From NCBI GenBank assembly GCA_002342985.1, contig DDRC01000193.1, positions 1 through 5,644 on the forward strand: DNA of 5,644 nt, read 5' to 3'. Below the pieces are notes generated by a model that was given only the letters and a program-made list of their open reading frames with translations, did not search any database and was not told the DNA's origin. Positions 1 to 5,491 of the stretch are shown piece by piece. Source of the stretch: Flavobacteriales bacterium UBA2426. GTDB lineage: Bacteria > Bacteroidota > Bacteroidia > Flavobacteriales_F > PHOS-HE28. The translations under genes were made by a program, and so were the position numbers. Position 1 is the first letter of the stretch, and the number at the start of each line of letters is the position of its first letter.

Positions 1-293
1 AGCAGCTGGTGGTAGCGGCGGTCCTTCTCCTCGCGGGTGAAGGTCTTGCGGTGCCGGTCCTCCACCAGGTAGAACTCGCAGCCCACGATGGGCTTCACCT
101 TCAGGCTGCCGTCCTCGTTCTTGTGCTTGCCGGCCTCGGCCACGAACTTGAAGGCGCCGAACATGTTGCCATGGTCGGTGATGGCCACGGCGGGCTGCCC
201 GTCGGCGATGGCCTTCTTGTACAGGTTGGGGATGGCGGCGGCGCCGTCGAGGAGGCTGAACTGGGTGTGGACGTGGAGGTGCGAGAACTGCAT
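1..293 (-). CDS. dnaE: DNA polymerase III alpha subunit, N-terminal fragment (PHP domain)
   Basis: This is the first 97 codons of the replicative DNA polymerase catalytic subunit; the gene runs off the left edge. The start ATG is at 293-291. The protein begins MQFSHLHVHTQFSLLDG, the classic opening of a DnaE PHP domain, with the metal-type histidines H5, H7 and H9. The second PHP motif ITDHGNMFG (H41 within it) and the third, GCEFYL (E73), follow in the expected order and spacing. In the family the PHP domain binds metal and in some lineages proofreads; polymerisation is done by a downstream domain not present here. The start is secure because PHP motif 1 always lies within the first residues. 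The upstream 350 bp hold no intact gene, so dnaE is likely transcribed from its own promoter. The family and N-terminus are very secure; nothing can be said about the missing part of roughly a thousand residues. Confidence 0.95.
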   Translation of the reverse strand, partial: MQFSHLHVHTQFSLLDGAAAIPNLYKKAIADGQPAVAITDHGNMFGAFKFVAEAGKHKNEDGSLKVKPIVGCEFYLVEDRHRKTFTREEKDRRYHQL

Positions 294-306
294 GGCTGAA
301 CGGGCC

Positions 307-314
307 CGAAAGTA
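307..314 (-). promoter_or_regulatory. Weak candidate -7 element upstream of dnaE
   Basis: On the minus strand this reads TACTTTCG, one mismatch from the Bacteroidota -7 consensus TAnnTTTG, and ends about 13 nt before the dnaE ATG. No well-spaced -33 TTTG accompanies it: the nearest TTG is about 24 nt further upstream rather than about 19-21. It is recorded only as the best match in this leader. Confidence 0.2.
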
Positions 315-344
315 CCCGCCGGAAAGGGGTTGGTCGGGCAACAG

Positions 345-353
345 TTTTCCACA
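345..353 (+). promoter_or_regulatory. Single DnaA-box match upstream of dnaE
   Basis: TTTTCCACA fits the relaxed DnaA-box consensus TTWTNCACA. It lies about 50 nt upstream of the dnaE start, between that gene and a dead smr copy. There is no cluster of boxes and no AT-rich unwinding tract, so it is not an origin. It could be an isolated regulatory box controlling dnaE, or chance. Confidence 0.25.
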
Positions 354-393
354 GTTCCCACGATCGCGAGGCGCTGGGCGATGCGCCTGGCGC

Positions 394-640
394 TCAGTGC
401 TTGAGCCGCCCCAGGACCCGCCGAGGTCGTCGTCGGGTCGTCGGTCCGGTGATGGTTCCTCCTCGCCTCGGGCCATTGCATGAAGCGCAGCGCCTTCACC
501 TGCAGCCGCCCGCTGTCCTTGCCGGAAGGGGTTCCCTCATGTTGATGCAGCAGGCGATAGAAGTCGATTGAATCGCGCAGCGTTGTCGATCCGCTCGCCC
601 ATGTTGAGGAAGTCGCGGAGGTCGGGCTTGAGCGTGATCA
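394..640 (-). pseudogene. Decayed Smr-domain gene, copy 1
   Basis: The stretch between dnaE and the ABC gene is a broken relative of the Smr genes at 3286 and 5492. Read on the minus strand, one frame gives LKPDLRDFLNMGERID, matching KLDLLEILNKGSQID of copy 2. A 2-nt deletion (aacg against cgggcc) then shifts the frame to TLRDSIDF, matching ALREAMDF, and on to GKDSGRLQVKALRFMQWPE, which matches GKGSGQLKKKVLRFLQLPE of copy 3. A second 2-nt deletion near 415-440 shifts again, into VLGRLKH and a TGA at 396-394, in register with GRLFVRFKH-stop of copy 3. One codon is also missing before GKDSG. Two frameshifts in a roughly 85-codon frame make this a pseudogene unless they are assembly errors. It is clearly more diverged than copies 2 and 3 are from each other. 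It ends about 10 bp from the ABC stop codon; its original start cannot be placed. Confidence 0.8.
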
Positions 641-650
641 GGCGTAGCGC

Positions 651-2483
651 TCAGATGCGCGCCTGATAGGTGTACAGCTCGTAGTAGCGGCCCTCCTTCG
701 CGATGAGCTCGGCGTGCGTGCCGCGTTCAGCGATGCGACCCTGCTCGATCACCAGGATCTCCGTGGCCTGCCGGATGGTGCTCAGGCGGTGCGCGATCAC
801 GAAGGTGGTGCGGTCCTTCACCAGCTCGTTCAGGCTCTTCTGGATCAGCGCCTCGCTCTCGGTGTCCAGGTTGCTGGTGGCCTCGTCCAGGATCAGGATC
901 TTCGGGTCGGCCAGCATGGCCCGCGCGATGGCCACGCGCTGCCGCTGACCGCCGCTCAGCTTCACGCCGCGCTCACCGATCACCGTGTCCAGCCCCAGCT
1001 CCATGCGGTCGGTGAACTCGTTCACGTAGGCGCCCTTCACGGCCTTCATCAACTGCTCCTCGGTGGCGTCCGGGCGGGGGAAGAGGATGTTCTCCCGGAT
1101 GGTGCCCTCGAAGAGGAAGTCGTCCTGCAGCACCACGCCCAGGTGCCTGCGGTAGCTGCTCAGGCGCACCTTGCTCAGGTCGTGGCCATCGATGGTGACG
1201 GTGCCGGCGGTGGGGGTGAGGTAGGTGGCCGCCAAGCCCGCGATGGTGCTCTTGCCGCTGCCGCTCGTGCCCACCAGCGCGATCACGGAGCCCTTCGTGG
1301 CGGTGAAGTCGATGCCGTGCAGCACCTCCTTGCCTTCCGCGTAGGCGAAGCGCACATCGTGGAAGGCGATGTCGCCCTTCACCTCGCCCAGCACGATGGG
1401 CCGTTCGGCCGCGATGTCCTCGGGCTGCATGTTCATGATCTCCTCGGTGCGGTCCAGTCCGGCGAAGGCCTCGGTGAGCTGGCTGCCGATGTTGCTCATC
1501 TGCACGATGGGCGCGATCATGAAGCCCAGCAGCACGGTGAACTGCACGAACTCGCCGCTGGTGAGCTCACCGCCCACCATCTGGTAGGCTCCGATGCCCA
1601 TGATGCCCGCGCTGGCCAGCCCGAGCAGCAGGGTGCTCATGCTGCTGATGAAGGAGGTGGCGGTGAGGCTGGTCTTCACGTTGTCGAAGAGCCGCTGCAC
1701 GCTCCGCTCGAAGGTGCGGTTCTCCTGCTCCTCCGCGCCGAATCCCTTGATCACGCGCACGCCGTTCAGCGATTCCGTCAACCGGCCGGTCACCTCCGCG
1801 TTGATGACGCCGCGGGTGCGGAAGATGGGCCTGATCCTGCCGAAGGCCTTCATGGCCACGAAGGCGAAGATGCCCACTGGCACCAATGTGAAGAAGGTCA
1901 TCCACGGGCTGATGTAGATGAGCCACACCAGCGAGATCAGCGCGGTGAGCGTGCCACCGATCAGCTGCACCAGACCGGTGCCCACCAGGTTGCGCACGCC
2001 CTCCACATCGCTCATGATCCGGCTCACGAGCGCACCGCTCTTCGTGTTGTCGAAGAAGCTCGTGGGCAGCGAGAGGATCTTGCGCTGCACCTGCGTGCGG
2101 AGCTGGCTGATGAGCAGCTGCGCCTCCACGCTCAGCAGTTGGGTCAGGGCATAGCTCGTCACGCTCTGCACCACCAGCGCACCCACCACGGCGCCCAGCA
2201 GCACCCACAGCATCTGCAGGTCGCCCTGTCCCACCACATCGTCCAGCAGGTATTTGGTGCTTCCCGGCAGCACCATGCCCGCCACGCGGCTCACCACGAT
2301 CAGCAGCAGGCCCAGGAGCATGTGCTTGCGCCGGGGCCAGATGTACTGCCAGAATGCCGTGCGCCAGGTCACCTTGCGTTCGGCCTTGGGCAGTTCGCCG
2401 GCCTTCGCGCGCATCGTGGCCTTGGGACCGTTGGGTGTGCGCTCGGCGCGGGACGTGGGCAGTTTCGTGGTGGTCGGGAGCAT
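651..2483 (-). CDS. ABC exporter, fused permease and ATPase (MsbA/MDR-like half-transporter)
   Basis: This 610-residue type IV exporter half-transporter should work as a dimer in the inner membrane, using ATP to push out a lipid, drug or peptide. The N-terminal half is a six-helix permease, first helix near residues 55-70 (MLLGLLLIVVSRVAGMVLPG). The C-terminal half is a complete ATPase: Walker A GTSGSGKST (405-413), Q-loop Q453 in VVLQDD, signature LSGGQ (509-513), Walker B ILILDEA (529-535) with the catalytic Glu, and H-loop H565 in VIAHRLS. The length is normal for the family. The open frame continues to 2648, but that overlaps the divergent gene's start; ATG 2483 gives MLPTTTKLPTSRAE and leaves a 115-bp intergenic region. 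ATG 2414 (MRAKAGELPK, 587 aa) is also possible. The substrate cannot be read from sequence and no accessory gene is adjacent. Codons are strongly GC-ending. Confidence 0.95.
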   Translation of the reverse strand: MLPTTTKLPTSRAERTPNGPKATMRAKAGELPKAERKVTWRTAFWQYIWPRRKHMLLGLLLIVVSRVAGMVLPGSTKYLLDDVVGQGDLQMLWVLLGAVVGALVVQSVTSYALTQLLSVEAQLLISQLRTQVQRKILSLPTSFFDNTKSGALVSRIMSDVEGVRNLVGTGLVQLIGGTLTALISLVWLIYISPWMTFFTLVPVGIFAFVAMKAFGRIRPIFRTRGVINAEVTGRLTESLNGVRVIKGFGAEEQENRTFERSVQRLFDNVKTSLTATSFISSMSTLLLGLASAGIMGIGAYQMVGGELTSGEFVQFTVLLGFMIAPIVQMSNIGSQLTEAFAGLDRTEEIMNMQPEDIAAERPIVLGEVKGDIAFHDVRFAYAEGKEVLHGIDFTATKGSVIALVGTSGSGKSTIAGLAATYLTPTAGTVTIDGHDLSKVRLSSYRRHLGVVLQDDFLFEGTIRENILFPRPDATEEQLMKAVKGAYVNEFTDRMELGLDTVIGERGVKLSGGQRQRVAIARAMLADPKILILDEATSNLDTESEALIQKSLNELVKDRTTFVIAHRLSTIRQATEILVIEQGRIAERGTHAELIAKEGRYYELYTYQARI

Positions 2484-2598
2484 GGGTGGTCGCGTTTTGG
2501 CAATTCCCGGACCGTTCTTGTCGGCGCGCCGGATCGTCAGTGCCGCACTTCTGCCGACCTTGCGCCGCCTGAGCGCACCAGCGTTCCCGGCCCACGCC
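2484..2598. promoter_or_regulatory. Divergent intergenic region between the ABC exporter and the SAM-enzyme gene
   Basis: This 115-bp stretch must carry the promoters of both divergent genes if the ABC start is at 2483. I see no inverted repeat and no Shine-Dalgarno sequence before either start. On the plus strand GACCTTGC (2556-2563), 36 nt before the ATG at 2599, is a poor relative of the Bacteroidota -7 box. No convincing -33 element was found on either strand. Confidence 0.35.
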
Positions 2599-3282
2599 AT
2601 GAAGATGCGCATCAACAAGCTGCTCGATCGAGCGCTCATCCCCGACAACGGAGGCGAACTACTGTTCTACCAGCGCGGCGATGAGTACAGCATCGAGGTG
2701 GTCGGCATCCGGGGCGAGCTGATGTCCACGGCCATCCACGGCTCGGAGGATGCTCTTGCGGAGTTCGCGTTGAAGCGCCTGAAGTCCCCGCAGGAGGCGC
2801 ACGTGGTGATCGGTGGCCTCGGCATGGGCTTCACGCTGGCGGCCGTGCTGCGCCTCGTGGGCGACAAGGGCAAGGTGATCGTGGCGGAGCTGGTGCCCGA
2901 GGTGATCACCTGGAATCAGGGGCCGATGGGCGAGCGCTCCGGCAACCCGCTGAAGGACCCGCGCACCATCGTGCACCAGGGCGATGTGCTCGAACTGATC
3001 CGTGCAGGGGCCGGTAGCTACGATGCCATCCTGCTCGATACCGACAACGGTCCGGAAGGGCTCACGCAGGCGAAGAACAACCGGCTCTACTCGCATCGCG
3101 GGCTGCAGGCCGCCTACAAGGCCCTGCGCCCCGGCGGTGTGCTGGCCGTGTGGTCCACCGATGCGCACGATCCCTTCACGCGGCGCCTGGAGCTGGCCGG
3201 TTTCCGGGTTCAGGAGGAGAAGGTCTTCGCGCATCGGAACAAGGGCACGAAGCACCACCTGTGGTTCGCCACGCGGCCGTAA
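2599..3282 (+). CDS. Spermidine-synthase-like SAM-dependent enzyme (class I methyltransferase fold)
   Basis: This 227-residue cytosolic enzyme has the class I SAM-binding Rossmann fold in its spermidine-synthase-like version. Motif I is VVIGGLGMGFTL (69-80, glycine-rich loop), followed by the acidic strand end VIVAELVPEV (E97), the GDV turn (128-130) that usually contacts the cofactor base, LLDTDNGP (145-152), which resembles the catalytic-Asp motif of polyamine synthases, and the post-core RPGGVLAVWS (177-186). True polyamine synthases are nearer 280-300 residues with a full N-terminal beta domain; only a short version is present here, so a propylamine transfer role is unproven and the substrate is unknown. 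ATG 2599 gives MKMRINKLLDRALIP; ATG 2605 is an alternative. The open frame continues far upstream only as a shadow of the ABC gene. The stop lies 3 bp from the ancestral stop of the convergent smr copy 2. Its last codons are repeated as a relic at 5431. Confidence 0.85.
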   Translation: MKMRINKLLDRALIPDNGGELLFYQRGDEYSIEVVGIRGELMSTAIHGSEDALAEFALKRLKSPQEAHVVIGGLGMGFTLAAVLRLVGDKGKVIVAELVPEVITWNQGPMGERSGNPLKDPRTIVHQGDVLELIRAGAGSYDAILLDTDNGPEGLTQAKNNRLYSHRGLQAAYKALRPGGVLAVWSTDAHDPFTRRLELAGFRVQEEKVFAHRNKGTKHHLWFATRP

Positions 3283-3318
3283 GGGTCAGTGCTTGAACCG
3301 CACGAAGAGCCGGCCGAA

Positions 3319-3338
3319 CCCCGGATGAAACTCCGGGG
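3319..3338. repeat. Palindromic insertion in smr copy 2: perfect 7-bp stem, 6-nt loop
   Basis: CCCCGGA (3319-3325), loop TGAAAC, TCCGGGG (3332-3338) form a perfect hairpin on either strand. Copies 1 and 3 lack it; relative to copy 3 the local change is +17 bp and shifts the reading frame. There is no T-run on either side, so it is not a canonical terminator, though it sits just past the end of the convergent plus-strand gene and could affect its mRNA 3' end. Confidence 0.8.
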
Positions 3339-3392
3339 GTCGCGGTCCTTGTCGATGCGGTGGTAGGTCTTCTTTACCTCCGGTAGCTGCAG

Positions 3393-3416
3393 CCCCGGCT
3401 CAAGGCCGGTGTGACA
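3393..3416. repeat. Palindromic insertion in smr copy 2: CCGGC-TCAAG-GCCGG
   Basis: These 24 bp replace the 3 bp 'gaa' found at this point in copies 1 and 3, a net +21 that keeps frame (seven extra codons). The core is a perfect 5-bp stem with a 5-nt loop (3395-3409), followed by TGTGACA. It shares the CCCCGG start with the 3319 palindrome, so the two probably belong to one element family. The layout resembles short CCCCGG...CCGG...GTGACA palindromes scattered through many bacterial genomes; that is recognition of pattern only, not a match to a named element. Confidence 0.75.
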
Positions 3417-3452
3417 GCGCAGCACCTTCTTCTTCAACTGCCCGCTGCCCTT

Positions 3453-3502
3453 CATTGCTTGCCGGAGCGTGTTTCAGTCAGTGCGGCTGGAGCGCAGGCG
3501 AG
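3453..3502. repeat. 50-bp insertion in smr copy 2
   Basis: These 50 bp have no counterpart in copy 3 (junction near 5620) or copy 1. They separate the codons for IIPG from those for KGSG and create the premature stop. No strong hairpin is visible. GCCGG occurs near its left end (3461-3465) and again immediately after it (3503-3507), which could be a target duplication or coincidence. Confidence 0.65.
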
Positions 3503-3680
3503 GCCGGGGATGATCTCCAGCATGTCGATCCGGCGGTCGATGCAGAAGTCCATCGCCTCACGCAAGGCCCGGTCGATCTGGCTCCCCTTGTTCAAGATCT
3601 CGAGCAGATCGAGCTTGTTCTCGCTCATGGCCTTGGTGAATGCCATGGCGGATCCAAGTTCCGATGGGCCGATGACGTCC

Positions 3681-5339
3681 TTACTTCACACGCTTGCCTT
3701 CCATCTCACCGCCCTGCCGGAAGGTGATGCGCTGCACACGGCCATCGGCTTCGGGGTGGAACGTGATGGTGGCATCCACCACGGTTAGGAAGAACTCATG
3801 CGGTGCGGAGCCGAAAACCTCGATCTCCTGTTGACCGGTGGCCTGGACGAAGAAGCGATCGCCCTCAGCGCGGAAGGTCAGCGAGAAGCCGGGAGCGAGC
3901 TCGAACTCACCGATGTAGGGCTGCAGTTCGGCGTTCTTCAAGGCGATGGCCTCACGTTTGGGCAGGGGCTGGTCGGTGCGGGTAAGCTGCTCTTCCCGGA
4001 CGCGGGTGCGGAACAGCGCCCCGGTAACGTTCCCCTTGCTATCGCGCTGGAAGACGAGCTCGATGACGTCGCGCGAGAATAGGAAGCGGTCGTTGCCCAG
4101 GTGAACCAGGTCGAATCGCGCCCCACCTTGTCGTTGCGAATGCAGGCCATCGGCATCAGCTGTGATGTACCGATTCACGCCGTCCTTGTCCACGTAGACA
4201 CCGGTGTATTGGTTGGCCTGTTCTGCCGGCAGCGCTTGTGCCGCGCCGCCATAGGGCTTGCCGAGGGCGATGGCCGCCAGCTTGGGTGCCAGGTTGTGTG
4301 CATCGTCTGATTCGCGGTTCACCAGCACGGCCACGTAGATGTCCTCTTCCGGCAGGTAGATCGCATTGCCGGTGGCTCCGTTGATGCCACCGCTATGCTC
4401 ATGCGTGGGACTGCCCTGTACGTTCATGAACATCCAGCCGGAGCCGTAATTGGATGAAGTGCCATCAGCGAGCTTGTAGGCGGTGAAGGCTTTCTCGCGC
4501 ATGGCGGATGAGAGTAAAGGACCCTTATGAACCGCCGTGTTCCACTTCCACAGATCGCCCACCGTGCTGCGGATGGCGCCCGCACCACGCGGCCACGCAA
4601 GGCTTACCGGGAGGGCCGTTCCCCAGCCCTCACCATCGGGTCGGTATCCGAGGCCCGGCTCATTGGGCAGGTAGCCAGGTGTGATCGATGCGCTGCTCGC
4701 CGTCATGCCCGCCGGCCGCAACAGGTGCTTCTCCACATGGTCCGTCCACGTCATTCCGGTCACGCGCTCGATGATCGCGGTGAGCAGGATGTAGCCGCTG
4801 TTGCTGTAGCTCCATTTGGAACCGGGCGCGAATTCAAGCGGCAGGTCCTTGAAGTAAGCGATCAGCTCGGGCAGCGTGGCGTCCTTGGCATAGTTCTCCG
4901 CATTGTACAGCGGCAGGTCCGTGAAGTTGGGTATACCGGAGGTGTGTGTGATCAGATGTTCAATGGTGATGGCATGCTCCTTTTTCGGGAAATCCACGTA
5001 TTGCTGGATCTCGTCGCTCAGCTTCAGCTTGCCCTGCTCGGCCAGTTGGAGGATCGCCACCCCGGTGAACTGCTTCGTCACGCTGCCGATGCGCAGCACG
5101 CTGTTCGTTGACAACGGTTCCTTGGCGTCCATATCGGCCAGGCCCAATGCACGTTCGTAAAGGACCTTGTCGCCCTGGGCCACAAGCACCACGCCACCAG
5201 GCGATCCGGGGTTGAAGTGCTCTTCAATAGCCGCATCCAGTCGGTTTCTCTGTTCCGCTGAGATTTGTGCGCTGGCACCCAATGGCACGATCGTGGAGAA
5301 GAACAGCACTAGGCGGAAAAAGGTGATGTTCATGGACAT
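3681..5339 (-). CDS. Secreted serine hydrolase of the beta-lactamase / class C family
   Basis: This 552-residue exported serine hydrolase has the AmpC/penicillin-binding-protein fold; relatives are esterases, peptidases or beta-lactamase-like proteins acting in the periplasm or outside the cell. A signal peptide is clear: hydrophobic FFRLVLFFSTIVPLG, then ASA before Gln25. The catalytic set is complete: SVTK (86-89, nucleophile Ser86 and Lys89), YSN (178-180) and HSGG (315-318) in place of the KTG box. From about residue 365 a beta-rich C-terminal region carries two similar openings, YTGVY (378) and YIGEFEL (475), as in the DUF3471-like tails of this family. ATG 5339 is chosen; ATG 5333 is equally good (MSMN against MN). 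Codons such as CTA, AGA, ATT and CAA make it less GC-biased than the genes to its left. It lies between two direct repeats, which suggests acquisition or duplication. The substrate is unknown; beta-lactam resistance should not be inferred. Confidence 0.92.
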   Translation of the reverse strand: MSMNITFFRLVLFFSTIVPLGASAQISAEQRNRLDAAIEEHFNPGSPGGVVLVAQGDKVLYERALGLADMDAKEPLSTNSVLRIGSVTKQFTGVAILQLAEQGKLKLSDEIQQYVDFPKKEHAITIEHLITHTSGIPNFTDLPLYNAENYAKDATLPELIAYFKDLPLEFAPGSKWSYSNSGYILLTAIIERVTGMTWTDHVEKHLLRPAGMTASSASITPGYLPNEPGLGYRPDGEGWGTALPVSLAWPRGAGAIRSTVGDLWKWNTAVHKGPLLSSAMREKAFTAYKLADGTSSNYGSGWMFMNVQGSPTHEHSGGINGATGNAIYLPEEDIYVAVLVNRESDDAHNLAPKLAAIALGKPYGGAAQALPAEQANQYTGVYVDKDGVNRYITADADGLHSQRQGGARFDLVHLGNDRFLFSRDVIELVFQRDSKGNVTGALFRTRVREEQLTRTDQPLPKREAIALKNAELQPYIGEFELAPGFSLTFRAEGDRFFVQATGQQEIEVFGSAPHEFFLTVVDATITFHPEADGRVQRITFRQGGEMEGKRVK

Positions 5340-5430
5340 GAACGTAGGACGCCATTGGGCATGTCCCCGGTTACATGGATGAGCGGTGGAATTGCGGGAT
5401 GGATCGACGCATAGACTGGGCGCAGCACTG
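5340..5430. other. Leader region of the serine hydrolase
   Basis: These 91 bp separate the hydrolase start from the methyltransferase-gene relic. They should hold the hydrolase promoter, reading leftward. I see no good TAnnTTTG box, no Shine-Dalgarno sequence and no repeat here. The right boundary, near 5430, is where similarity to 3225 begins and so is the likely junction of the duplication. Confidence 0.4.
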
Positions 5431-5488
5431 CTTCGCGCACTGCAGCAAGGGCAAGAAGCACCACCTCTGGTTCGCCACGCGGCCGTAC
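5431..5488 (+). pseudogene. Relic of the 3' end of the SAM-enzyme gene
   Basis: Translated in register it reads FAHCSKGKKHHLWFATRP, against FAHRNKGTKHHLWFATRP at the C-terminus of the gene ending at 3282. The similarity stops abruptly upstream of 5431, so only the last 18 or so codons were copied. The original TAA has become TAC, so there is no stop at the old place. With no start region or cofactor motif it is a non-functional fragment; its value is as a marker of the duplication endpoint. Confidence 0.85.
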
Positions 5489-5491
5489 GGC

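Larger units (their letters stand above)
3225..3526. repeat. Direct repeat, left copy (end of SAM-enzyme gene plus smr 3' part)
   Basis: This aligns end to end, in the same orientation, with 5431-5644. The left copy is 302 bp and the right copy 214 bp. The 88-bp excess is the sum of three insertions in the left copy, net +17 at about 3319, +21 at 3393 and +50 at 3453; I found no other indel. Outside them I counted roughly 16 mismatches in about 200 positions by hand. Homology may continue to the right past the window end, so the true repeat may be longer. Confidence 0.9.
3286..3646 (-). pseudogene. Smr-domain gene, copy 2, broken by three insertions
   Basis: This is a small stand-alone Smr-domain gene (the nuclease-like domain at the C-terminus of MutS2) that no longer reads through. 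It starts at ATG 3646 with MAFTKAMSENKLDLLEILN and reads to RRIDMLEIIPG. A 50-bp insertion (3453-3502) then imposes a stop at 3454-3452. The frame resumes with KGSGQLKKKVLR, the conserved GxGxG-type Smr loop. It is interrupted in frame by CHTGLEPG from a palindromic insertion (3393-3416), continues as LQLPEVKKTYHRIDKDRD, and is shifted by a second palindrome (3319-3338), so the expected GRLFVRFKH end is lost. Removing the net 88 inserted bases from the 361 leaves 273, exactly 91 codons including the TGA at 3288-3286, a normal size for a lone Smr protein. It lies 34 bp downstream of the hydrolase stop. A truncated 64-residue product is possible but would lack the Smr loop. Confidence 0.85.

Noticed and set aside
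101..499. A 132-residue minus-strand frame spanning the dnaE leader and the smr relic
   Set aside because: Its first part is the frameshifted smr copy 1 and its second half is the wrong frame of dnaE; it is a chance join.
1567..2595. A 342-residue minus-strand frame inside the ABC gene
   Set aside because: It overlaps the ABC permease half in another frame and has a low-complexity composition (Arg, Ala, Gly, His) with no motif.
2484..2648. N-terminal extension of the ABC protein to the ATG at 2648
   Set aside because: It would overlap the start of the divergent SAM-enzyme gene by 50 bp and adds 55 residues without family resemblance; ATG 2483 gives a normal exporter length.
714..2684. A 656-residue open frame on the plus strand opposite the ABC exporter
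   Set aside because: It lies codon-for-codon against a gene with full ABC motifs, is rich in His, Ala, Gln and Gly as expected of an antisense frame in GC-rich DNA, and has no recognisable domain.
3319..3409. Rho-independent terminators at the two palindromes
   Set aside because: The stems are good but neither is followed by a T-run on either strand, and both are absent from the sister copies, so insertion elements explain them better.
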